This document shows positions 23,478 through 35,124 of a stretch of 64,000 nucleotides of DNA, in pieces; within the stretch, counting starts at the first letter, position 1, and each line of letters starts with the position of its first letter. This DNA is from Acarospora socialis. Taxonomy: Eukaryota; Ascomycota; Lecanoromycetes; Acarosporales; Acarosporaceae. The position numbers and the translations under genes are program-made. The stretch lies in NCBI GenBank assembly GCA_025617375.2, contig JAMYGW020000002.1, positions 2,976,001 to 3,040,000 on the forward strand, given 5' to 3'. The notes beneath the pieces are model-generated. The model worked only from the letters and a program-made list of their open reading frames with translations. It did not search any database and was not told the DNA's origin.

Positions 23478-24540
23478 AGCAGCAGAGGACACAAGAAATG
23501 TTCGCCGAGCTTGAGCTGGCTCACGACAACTTGCTACCATTCATGGGGCTCTGGGAACGCTATTCAAGCGGGACTTGCATCGTATCTCGACTATGGGCTG
23601 TGTGGAGGTAAAGTCCAGGGGGAGCCCTTGCTACCAGAAGCTAACCACCACAGGAGCTGACACACTATCTTCGCCATATTTACTGCACATGGAGTATGAT
23701 TTCGGCGGATCAAGCTCACCATTATGATGTCTCACATACTGGGGCAATACTCATGGGTCACTCATCACATCTACAATGCTCAACCCTATCTAGAACAAAG
23801 ATTGTTGATTTAGCCCAAAGCGGTCCTAACCGCGACAAGGTTGGTCCAATTGTATTCACAATTTCCCCCGTATATCTCTCCAGACTCAAATGTGCTGCTC
23901 TAACCGCCATCTTCTATGCTTGAGATTGAATTTGCTAGTGTAGAAGATGCACTTCGAAGTTGAAGATTCTCTGCCAAAGCGTTGCTTAGCCACAGTCTGC
24001 CAAGCTAAGGCCACGGTCTGAGCCATGCGTCCTCGGCCGGACGGAAGATCTTTCTTGAGCTTTCAGGCCTCAAACTCGAGCACTGTTAAAAGCTAGGTAC
24101 CTATCATTTCTCCTGCCTGATGCATGTAGTTGCGTGCAGTAGCGCAAGATTGGATAGTGTACTGTATTAACTTTTAGCTCACTACTAAGAGCTGTGTTTT
24201 GGGTTTCTACCAGATCGCTGGAGCATCTCCTCTGCTTTGTCACGGCTGTCTTCACCGCGGTATAGGACGCTCGAGATTGTTGACCGTGTCTAGAGTCGAG
24301 CTGTGGTTAGGGTCCATAGCTTCCCGTCAACGCCATGTATAATTCGAATGGTTTGGTTAGCCTACTAGCAATAGGGTGGGAATGGTCTGAATAGATTAAC
24401 CTGTTGAGTTACTGTCATAAAGCACTAAGAACTGCGGCGGTAATCAATTCGATTCGATGACCTGCGGCGGTTGTTTCACTCTTCGCCTTCTGGAACGAGC
24501 GTTTCGGCCGGCTTACTTGAACCACATCCCTCCTGTATGA
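23478..24540. other. Intergenic, no gene seen
   Basis: Balanced-composition DNA with only short frames on both strands. It includes the second copy of the 17-base word CTCTAACCGCCATCTTC (23,898-23,914) and a short AT-leaning stretch at 24,330-24,430. I see no domain, RNA gene or repeat ends. Confidence 0.45.
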
Positions 24541-25026
24541 GCGGTTGCCGCAATCACCAGAACCACGGATACGTCCCTTTACCAAAAAGAGCTACATCGA
24601 ACGCAGCGACTTCAGAACGGAGTCCCACCCAACTTCAAGCGCTTGATACACGGCAAGCTCGTCGGTCTGTTCAATGGCACAAACAAGTCCTACTTCATCT
24701 GTGAGACGTCGCACAAACTCGACAACGACGGAACGATGACCGAGGTCCACGCAGACCTTCTCGACGTCTCAGAAAGCGTCACCAAGAAACAAAAGCCCGC
24801 CAATGTCCACTGGGTTGGCGTGTCAGCATCGCACAACTCGCCCATCAAGCTCTCCGTAATCCGCCAATTCAGCTCGCGGTTCAGATTGGAAAGTGCCAAC
24901 CCCTCTGAAGATGACACAATGAAGGACAAGAGCAATGACAGCGAGAACATCTTTAGGAATCCTTTGGTTGAGACTGCGTTGTCGGAGCTGAGGCAGGCAA
25001 GGATGTGGGTGAGATGGCGAAGTTGA
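24541..25026 (+). CDS. Hypothetical protein fragment
   Basis: An open plus-strand frame of 161 codons without an ATG near its beginning; the first ATG is at 24,736 (MTEVHADLLDVSES). Codon content is gene-like, with NGVPPNFKRLIHGKLVGLFN, then HWVGVSASHNSPIKLSVIRQ and an acidic patch ESANPSEDDTMKDKSNDSEN. It ends ALSELRQARMWVRWRS. The lack of a start suggests either an upstream exon not recognised or a decayed 5' end. I do not recognise the family and predict no membrane segment or signal peptide. An antisense frame over the same stretch is probably a shadow. Confidence 0.35.
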   Translation, partial: AVAAITRTTDTSLYQKELHRTQRLQNGVPPNFKRLIHGKLVGLFNGTNKSYFICETSHKLDNDGTMTEVHADLLDVSESVTKKQKPANVHWVGVSASHNSPIKLSVIRQFSSRFRLESANPSEDDTMKDKSNDSENIFRNPLVETALSELRQARMWVRWRS

Positions 25027-25740
25027 GTCTCGATATATTCAGTTCCGGGTACACACCTAAGTTTGTGTCCAAGTTTGTGTATTGCCAAGGCAATGTAAAT
25101 TCGTGCCTGAGAGCTCGGCTCTGTAGTGAGGTATACCGGCAGGCACGCGGTAAGGTGTACTGTAGCTACCTTTTGCTATTGAGGAAGTAGGGTACAGGCG
25201 ACGCATGTGACGTTCAGTCCAGCGACCATTCTTCGACCTTTCTCCCCAACCCGAAAGGGATCTGGATGAATCCTGGAGTGACAATCTCAAATTCTGACTT
25301 ACTATTCGGAGCGCTCACAACACTGACATGGTATTTCTTGGTTGATCCAGATTCTTGAACGTTGCACCGAGTTGCGAACCCCATCAGGCTGAACCCACAC
25401 TTTGGTCATAGCCTCCTCCTACCTATGCGGGCAGGTCATGTACATTAGCCTCACGCCATAAGCCCAGAAGGAAATACACACAGTTTGGCCTCCAGATTTC
25501 ATGACCTGACCAATATTGGAAGGATGTTCCATACCAACGTGCTCGTTGTCAATCCATACCATCTCAGATCATGACGTCTTCAATCAATCAGCCCCTGATC
25601 CAGGGCTAACGAACTGGTCCAACAATCCACCTCCCCTCTCCTCACCTTCACCACGACCAGGTCGGCCTCAAACACATCTGGCCAAAAACCCACCACAAGC
25701 AGCAGCCAGGACCAGCACCTCTCCCTTCAAGGCTCAAACA
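25027..25740. other. Intergenic and leader of the following gene
   Basis: No convincing gene. The last 200 bases are pyrimidine-rich (CCACCTCCCCTCTCCTCACC), as is common just upstream of fungal start codons. An in-frame extension of the next gene from 25,516 is possible but looks like leader sequence. Confidence 0.45.
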
Positions 25741-26370
25741 ATGGCCACCTCACCACCCACCCCCATCCCACAACCCACCTTCGAAACCGTCTACGCCGCT
25801 CTGCGCACCCACCCGGCCCCACTCCTCCCCCCACCCCACGCCCGCTCCCCCGCCCTAAACGCCACCATCTCCTCCCTGTCCCTGCACCCCACCCTCGAAG
25901 CGGCCCTGCACATCCTCAACGCCGACTTGCCCTCGGCGCACTTTCTCGTCCGGCACATGCAAGCCGCGCCCGCGTACGAGGGCATGTACCTGCACGGGAT
26001 CCTGCACCGGGTCGAGGGCGACTACGACAACGCGCGGGCGTGGTACGGCGACGTGGCGGACAGCGAGGTCTTTAGGCATGTCTGGGGTGAGAGGGAGGGA
26101 GGGAAGGAGGGGGCGTTGGGGTTTGTGGGGAGGGTGGAGAGGTTGAGGAAGGGGAAGGGGAGGGGGGAGGGAGAGGAGGGGAGGGAGGAGAGGGAAGTGT
26201 TGGAGAGGGAGAGTGGGAGGGAGATTAGGGAAGTGGTGGAGTGGTGTGTGGGGAAGTTTGGGACGGAGGCGTGGAGGGATGCGAGTGCGGTTTGGACGAG
26301 GCCGGATGAGGAGCATAGGAAGGTCGGGAATGATATGGTTTCTGGTGGGAAGGGGTATAGGGAGTTCTGA
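25741..26370 (+). CDS. Conserved fungal hypothetical protein
   Basis: A single-exon 209-residue protein starting MATSPPTPIPQPTFETVYAA. The middle (about residues 40-105) has the helical, gene-like core LNATISSLSLHPTLEAALHI, then SAHFLVRHMQAAP, EGMYLHGILHRVEGDY and DNARAWYGDVADSEVF, a style I associate with an uncharacterised protein found widely in filamentous ascomycetes. The second half is an Arg/Glu/Gly-rich stretch (about 115-165) followed by REIREVVEWCVGKFGTEAWR. The core resembles a single TPR-like helical hairpin, but I assign no function. The upstream in-frame extension from 25,516 adds a Pro/Ser-rich 75 residues and was judged leader. The coding strand switches from C-rich to G-rich at about 26,080. 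It is convergent with Rab11. Confidence 0.7.
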   Translation: MATSPPTPIPQPTFETVYAALRTHPAPLLPPPHARSPALNATISSLSLHPTLEAALHILNADLPSAHFLVRHMQAAPAYEGMYLHGILHRVEGDYDNARAWYGDVADSEVFRHVWGEREGGKEGALGFVGRVERLRKGKGRGEGEEGREEREVLERESGREIREVVEWCVGKFGTEAWRDASAVWTRPDEEHRKVGNDMVSGGKGYREF

Positions 26371-26781
26371 CGCAGGTTGTGGTATTCAGCATGGGGAAGA
26401 TAGGGACTGGAGGTTCGTTTACTTGGGATACCTACAATTCAGGGCTTAGAAGCTATCTGTATCGAACTGCGGGTTGCAGAGTCTCAGGCAAATGTGGTAC
26501 ATAGAGCGGGTCTGCAAGATGCGGAGAACTTATGCCTCAGGTATTAGTAGGTGATCGAACGCATGAGAGGCACACAGGTCAGACTATTCCACGTTTAACC
26601 GTAAAAAGATCGAACCCTAGGTTAGGAAACCAGTTACTGGACTGCAGAAATGATGACGCCTAGAACATGTCGGAAGTACAAGTAATACCAGGTACCCTCT
26701 TGACAGACGCCGATCCTGTATCTCCCACAATCTGGAATGACAACATGACGTAGCATACTTCGAGTGTACGTGCCGTGTTCT
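26371..26781. other. Convergent intergenic region
   Basis: Shared 3' space of the hypothetical gene (plus) and Rab11 (minus). No other gene is seen. A tRNA-like T-loop word was examined near 26,610 and rejected. Confidence 0.5.
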
Positions 26782-27663
26782 TTAACAGCATTTCCCTCCC
26801 TTGTTCTCCGTCTCGGCTGACTTGCTTATCTCCAAAACTTTGCGCTCTCCGATCGGGTTCTGTGACGAATCGCCGTTGTCGAGTGCTTTGCTCGAGACGA
26901 TGCGGTAGATTTCTGTAGTGTCGAGAATTATTCCTTGTCGCAGCTGATGGAGCGAGCGAGATGATCTTGCCAAGGACGCGTACCTGTTAATATGTTCTGG
27001 AATGCGAGCTCGACGTTGCTTGCATCAAGGGCCGAAGTTTCGATGAACGACAAGTTGTTCTCGCCTGTAACAGTAAGCTTGTACGTCATGCCCTGCTTCC
27101 TCAGGGTGTACGCACTGGCAAACTGCTTCGCTTCCTCTGTCGGGACGGCCCTCAGATGTCTCAAATCGCTCTTGTTTCCTACCAGCATTATAACGATGTT
27201 CGAGTCCGCGTGGTCCCGTAGCTCCTTCAGCCACCTCATCACGTTCTCATACGTCTGCTGCTTGCTGATATCGTACACGAGCAGCGCCCCAACAGCACCC
27301 CTATAATACGCAGATGTGATAGCCCGGTAACGTTCCTGCCCGGCCGTATCCCAGATCTGGGCTTTGATGGTCTTTGCGTCAACTTGGATGGAGCGTGTTG
27401 CGAACTCGACTCCGATGGTAGACTTGGAGTCTAGATTGAACTCATTGCGGGTGAATCGACTCAACAGGTTAGATTTTCCGACTCCAGAGTCTCCGATCAG
27501 AACCACTATTAGTAGCGGTGAGGTCAGTATCTATTGACCGCGCTGCGCATCCAAAGTGAGCATGTAGAGGAGCCGCTACCTTTGAAGAGGAACTACAAGC
27601 GCTTGTTAGTGAGAATCAAGATCTCGCATCAACTTGACTTACATCATATTCGTCATTCGCCAT
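26782..27663 (-). CDS. RAB11: Rab11/Ypt3-type small GTPase
   Basis: Five exons on the minus strand: 27,663-27,643, 27,592-27,580, 27,505-27,116, 27,064-26,984 and 26,912-26,782. They give 636 coding bases, 211 residues plus stop, the usual Rab11 length. It begins [19 protein letters not shown]. Seen: P-loop GDSGVGKS, switch I/effector [45 protein letters not shown] and a C-terminal KGGKCC, whose two cysteines are the geranylgeranylation site. The protein should control trans-Golgi and recycling-endosome to plasma-membrane vesicle traffic, supporting secretion and tip growth. Oddity: the third intron (27,115-27,065) is 51 bases with no stop in frame, so a naive reading inserts 17 wrong residues between FAS and ENNLSF. 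It is divergent from the chromodomain gene, with about 700 bases between starts. Confidence 0.95.
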
Positions 27664-28364
27664 GGCTCAAGACGTCGCGAATATTGTTCAGAAGTCTAGT
27701 ACTTTGAGGCGAGGAATCAATGTTCTAGATACCGGTGGGTAGACGTTGGCGAGCTGCACCTGCGGGTTTGACTGAGAGACAAAGAAAGCTTGTAAATTTC
27801 ACACAAATAGTTCGATCTCTGCAGCGCCGTATGCTTATGGAGGTGAGAAAAGTACAATCAGCGTCTTTCTTGTACGGTACAAATCTGCTGCCTCGGCGTT
27901 ATTTGGCGCAGGAACGATGCTGGTTGGGTAATACTTCATCACAGCAGGGGCAACACTGTAGGCACGTGATGCTGCGCTAGGACTATCCGAGTCAGGAATT
28001 ATATTGACATTGCCCGGAGACGTTGTGACTTCCAATGGACCACGACTATACATGTTACCATTCGCACTACTAGTGATAGAACCTCCCTAGTTGTTTTGTA
28101 CTGCAGGACTTGGAGCAATCTGATTGAGCGTGTTGCTCATGACGACTAAGCGCCTTCATAACACAACTCACAAAGAGTGCGGTCCATGTCTCCACATGTC
28201 TTCTGCACTTTACGTGTCCTTCTTGACGTTTTATTCTTGTGCATTCCGCCTTGGTTGATGCTTTTCTTTCTCTACGTCTCAGAATTTCAGTCTGGCAAGC
28301 TTCCTATCTCCCCTGGGAGGTACTAAAAAATCCACGCGTTCGACAACAGGATATATCGACGAGT
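27664..28364. promoter_or_regulatory. Divergent promoter region of Rab11 and chromodomain gene
   Basis: About 700 bases separate the two start codons. No third gene is convincing (the frame at 27,735-27,980 has no recognisable content). The in-frame upstream extension of the chromodomain frame to 28,239 lacks an ATG, so it is leader or an upstream exon. No specific factor site is claimed. Confidence 0.5.
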
Positions 28365-31300
28365 ATGATGCCACCTCCAAAGGACCATAGGTCGCCTCAA
28401 AACACCATGAGTGACGACGAGATATCCGTCACCTCAAGTGTTATGAGTGAGGTGCAAGATGAGTACATCTTAGACAAAATCCTAGCAGAAAGAACAACCT
28501 CCAATGGCCGGCAATGGCTCGTACAATGGGAGGGTTACCCCGAGGAGAGATCAACCTGGGAACCGAGATCGTCTTTCACCTCTGAGCAGCCATTCGAAGA
28601 GTGGCGGGCCCAGAAGATGCGGATCGCGCGAGGTTATGTCAAGCCATATGACGTTGCTGCTTTCGAGAAAAGAGTAAGTGCGATTGAGAAGGCGCGAGCT
28701 ATCCGGAAAGCGAAGCGCAGAGCGAAACGAATCCGTCTGGGGCTACCAGTATCACCAGACTCAGATGAGCTAGACTCTTCGGACGAAGCAGAGGAGTCTG
28801 ACGATGATGTACCGCTGGACAGGCCCTCACGCTCACAGCGGGGCTCGCTACGTAAGATTAACACATCTCTAAACGACTTCATCATAGAAGACGATCAACC
28901 TGCCCGAAAGGAGAGCCCAAGGAAAGCAGGGATCAACAGAACTCCTAAAAGCCCAACGTCTGGTTCAGAGAACGGAGATCACCTCTCGGATGATTCCCTG
29001 GTTGAGGATCTTAGGGCTAAGGAAGTAAATAAGTATCACAAGAGACTGAAGAAGAACTACAAGCCTCGTTCAGAACTTTTCGTAAGCAAGAGTCCGGAGC
29101 CACCATCAAGGCAGCTATCGCAGACTGGGACTGCTTCAATGCAGTCACCATCATCTAGGCAGATGCCGCCGGTTGGGGCACAACGGAGACAATCGCAACC
29201 ATCTAGGCAGGTACCGCCCGCTGGGACGGATCGGAGACAATTACAGCCATCCCAAAAATTAGCACCGGCTGGATCAGATCGAAGACAGTCAATGCCAACC
29301 TTGTCATCGTCCAAATATTCAGGAACCGTAAACCGAGCGACAGGCCAACTCAAAGGTGCAGTAGGGACAGGTCCAAAGCGTTATGCTAAAAAGCAGTCCA
29401 AATACCAAGGCAAGCCAAAAGTTCAAGGCGCCGCTATCCTGGGTAGATGGGATGCTACCGTGAAGCAACGAAAACTTACGACGGTGGTTCCTGGGCTTGC
29501 ACCAAGCTTAAACGCAAAGACATTCGGCAAGTTGTCTATACAGAGAAAGTACGAGAAAGCTGGCAGAAACGAACCAGCTCCCAACCCTGAGAGTCTAACC
29601 TTCATCAACCCAAGGAAAGACAAAGCCGGGCCTCAGCCAATTACCATGCCTAAGCGTAACACGTCACCCGTTAAGACAGCCTGGGAAATCTATCAAGAAC
29701 GTCTGAAGAACGAGACCTCTGACCTTGGCGATGCGGAGAATCAAAGTGCCGTCGAACCCGAAACTGATGAAGATGTTCCAATGGATATCGACTCAGGTGG
29801 AGGACTCGACGTTACACATGCAGCTCTACAGCCAGTGAGTACCACACGCTCGAAGGAACTCATAGAGTCAGGTCGGTCAGTGCAACCTATACATACCACC
29901 GAGCACCAATTGAACGATGTGCCACTTGAGACACATACATCCGAGAAAAGGGCAGATATGCTCTCAGAACAGACACCCAATTCTGCCACTGAAATCCCTC
30001 GCAAATCTTCGGTTTCTCTCTACACCGAAAATCCAGGAGACAACTCTGTGCATGACCGCCATGAGAACCGGCATGACAATGATATGAGCCTTTCCGGATC
30101 CGGTCCCAACCCGGAAGTTTCAATACCTACCGGTCCTAGATCTACACAGGAGCCTACCCCGGATGCAGATGCTAAGCCCTTGTTGGCCACTATCCGAGTT
30201 GGCCATGATGGTCATAGGGTGGGCGCGGTGAGATTAAAGGGTCTTGAGTGGCCTTATAGAACCATGCTGTTACGGACGAAAATTGAAGGGCAACTGGAGG
30301 TTTGGTGCAAGGTCAGTTGTACAGCAAACGATTACAACAGGTATCACAATGGGGTAGGTAGCTCTGCGTTTTACCAGGGCGTTTTCATATTCACAGCTTC
30401 TCCTGCACTTCTAACTCGAAGAGTATTTACTAAGGTAGAAATAGATCGATTCAAAGCCCTTCGCTACGGGTGTTGTTGAGCCATTCTACGACTCGGCGTC
30501 ACCAATCCACGCGATGGCCGCAACATTGAACGCTCACGCATCTGGCGGACTCTACCTCCAAGATCAGTTCGCCTTGCTCATGTACCCGGCAAATACGGTT
30601 GACTGGGCTTTTCTGGACTCGAGTATACAAGCATCACCCAAGATAAGGTTGAGATTCATCATGCGAAGTCCACTTCCCCAGCCGTTTCAAAACCTGCCCC
30701 AAGACCTACTACAGGATCAAATGCTTGCAACCCCAATGTCTTTCACGGAGGAGCCAAACATCACTACCGTCTTCCGGCTCTTGTTCAACATAGACTACAA
30801 AACTCTCATCTCTCTAAATGCTAAGAAAACCAGGGAGCCAAACGTGTTTTTCCTCGTGTTTCCGGCGAGTTGCAACGATGAGCATGAGCTGGTAGTCAAG
30901 TTTCTCGAAGCCAACAGAGCCATCATCTATTCTAGCCAAACACCAGGATCCTGGGATTACTTCACAAGTCACGTTGATACTGGCGTCGTCCTAGTAAGTA
31001 TTATCCACTCCTAGTCATAGCCTGCACTACATCCCAGCCCGAACGCAAATTGCAAGTCATGCTTTCCCGTTCACGCCAGGAACCATCACAACCAGCTAAC
31101 TACCCACCACGATAGATCCACCCCACCTTCGACGCCTACCACCTCATCCCCTCGCTCCCCGCCACCCTAAAGAAGAACATTAACGTCTTCTCAATCGGCA
31201 CATTCATCGAACCCACCATTGACCCCACATCCTCACCCCCCTATAGAATCACCTACACCCCGCGCTTTGCATGCGAGCGGCTCTTCCCGCACGGCGGCGC

Positions 31301-32108
31301 CATCCTTGTCACCGAGTCCGTCTTCCTCGACGACCCGAAAGCAGCTCGCTACGTCCTGCAATGGTTCAAGGAGTCTCTCATTAAGAAACCCGCCGGGACA
31401 TGGAAGCTCGTCTGCAGACCGGGCGTTAAGGAATGGATGGCCGAGTTGGTCGACGAAGTGCCTGAAGACCGGTACCATCCCTTCCTTCTCCATCCCCATG
31501 TATACAGATTCCCCGCAACGCAATCATCTTCGCCTGCTCATCACCCTCACTACTGACCAAGCAACCGATCATCAGGGCCCTCTACGCAGAACTCTACTCC
31601 CTCCTAACAACCATCTCCCCCTCCTCCTCCTCCTCTTCTTCCCCAAATGCCTCCAGCAACCACGAAAGCGAAACCCCCCTCATCACCCCGACCGCCCTGC
31701 TCGAAACCTACACCTCGCACCCAACTCCCACGCTCAAAGCCGTCCATCTGGTCGAGTGGTTCGCCGGCTGGGCCAACTGCCACGTCCACGCCTTCCGCCG
31801 CTTTCACGTCGTGCATCCCGTCGTGGTGGAGAGGTGGGGGGAACGGTGGAGGACGGTACGTTTTCTTTCCCCCTCCTTTTCTTTCCCCTCTTTCTACCAA
31901 CTGACGCCCTTGACTCTGGTCTCCTGTCCTTCTTGTCTGTCGATCGTGCTACTGCTGGTGCTGGTGCTGATGCCGTGGTGACTAGCTGGAACTCCTGACG
32001 CCCGAAGACTTCGTGGGGTTGTATAGGCTTTCGGGCCATAATGGCGGTAGTGGTGGCGGTGAGGGGGGTGGGGATGCGGGAAGGAGGAGGAAGAGTGTGG
32101 GTAGTTAG
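28365..32108 (+). CDS. Chromodomain protein (possible heterochromatin reader)
   Basis: Five exons by my model: 28,365-30,353, 30,445-30,993, 31,116-31,471, 31,576-31,855 and 31,986-32,108, giving about 1,098 residues. Introns have GT-AG ends; two have CTAAC branch points (about 30,411 and 31,096). A chromodomain lies at about residues 32-85 (EYILDKILAERT, WLVQWEGYPEE, STWEP), keeping the Tyr and two Trp positions expected of a methyl-lysine cage. A basic helix (AIRKAKRRAKRIRLG) and acidic Ser-rich linker follow, then tandem repeats, a long disordered middle and a structured C-terminal third (LYLQDQFALLMYPANTVDW; TWKLVCRPGVKEWM). That layout recalls Chp1/CDP-type heterochromatin proteins, but the C-terminal fold is not established. 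ATG 28,407 (MSDDEISVT) is an alternative start. It is convergent with ATP2. Confidence 0.8.
29097..29300 (+). repeat. Tandem repeat within the chromodomain gene
   Basis: Three to four imperfect units of about 63 bases encode about 21-residue repeats of the form PSRQ-PP-G-RRQ-Q: SSRQMPPVGAQRRQSQ, PSRQVPPAGTDRRQLQ and PSQKLAPAGSDRRQSM. They lie in the predicted disordered linker and are likely to vary in number between strains. Confidence 0.75.
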
Positions 32109-32708
32109 GTGGATTGCTCTTAGCTCCAGCTTCAGTTTCTGGTTGTGATTCCTCGTCGGCGCCTGGCTCAGTCGTTGATGCCAAGACCGCAATCAGGGTC
32201 TGGCGTGGGAGCGGCGGAAATGCTTTGTGCTCGTACCCTGTTTTTTTGGCCAGGTAGTGGGGAGTGGGTGGCTCAGAGTGTTCTTGTTTGCAGGCTTGTG
32301 ATGAGTGAGACTTAACAGACAGATGGTCGGCATGCGCAGATACGAGTGCTATACCCTTAGTGCGAGTAAGGCTCATCGATACCATACTCCTTTGTTCGGA
32401 TTGCCTTGCCCGTTGGTCGCGTCTACGGTCTTGATATTACCCTTACCCAACCATGACTACAGTCATATGCCACATCATGACTGAAAGACAACCACCCATG
32501 TCTTCCGCTCGTTCACAGTGAGATGAACTTGAGTTTGGATTCTGTAATACACGCAAAGGAGAAGCGACACGCGACTTGTGTGATCGTTACATAGAGCAAC
32601 CTCTTCCCCTCCCCGTCGTTTCACCTTACCCACTACTCTACCGACCTTTCCACCGAAGACGTCCTGTACATGCCGCTCTTCTTCTTCTCTTTAAAAAGCA
32701 AATCCTTA
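32109..32708. other. Convergent intergenic region
   Basis: Shared 3' space of the chromodomain gene (stop TAG at 32,106) and ATP2 (stop TGA at 32,711-32,709, minus). Open frames on the minus strand at 31,734-32,385 overlap the chromodomain 3' exon and look like shadows. Nothing else seen. Confidence 0.5.
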
Positions 32709-34742
<2,034 letters not shown>

Positions 34743-35124
34743 TGTGACTGATGTCAAAGAGCCAACGATACTTGGTTAATAGTGGTTTCGAATTGGGGAG
34801 TACGAAGGAGCTGTCGTTCGGGAGAGGAGGGAAAGGCGAAAAGGAACGGGTTCCTGTGGTTGGTCGCAGTCATGTCTTGGCACGCTAGTGAGAAAATGGC
34901 TTCGCTTCTTTCATCATCATCATTATTGACGACGGGAGGTACAAATACTCGTCCCTATAACAGTTACATACGAAATATAGCACAAGTGGGATAATTACTC
35001 TCATATTACTGAACTGAGTTCGAAATGTCTGGACTCTGGTGAACTTTCCTAACTACATACGCAACATAACGGTCATTGCAAGCAACTCGAATATTCTCAG
35101 AGGGACTATACATAGGGCACTGAT
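34743..35124. promoter_or_regulatory. ATP2 promoter / branching-enzyme 3' region
   Basis: A 382-base gap between two minus-strand genes must hold the 3' end of the branching enzyme and the promoter of ATP2. I saw no specific factor site that I would name. Confidence 0.45.

Noticed and set aside
26590-26640. Minus-strand GGTTCGATC word resembling a tRNA T-loop
   Set aside because: The flanking bases do not pair into a T-arm and no acceptor or D-arm is found at the right distance.
31734-32385. Minus-strand frames of 152 and 163 residues
   Set aside because: They overlap the last exons and 3' region of the chromodomain gene, have no recognisable domain, and the plus-strand exons splice into one consistent frame.
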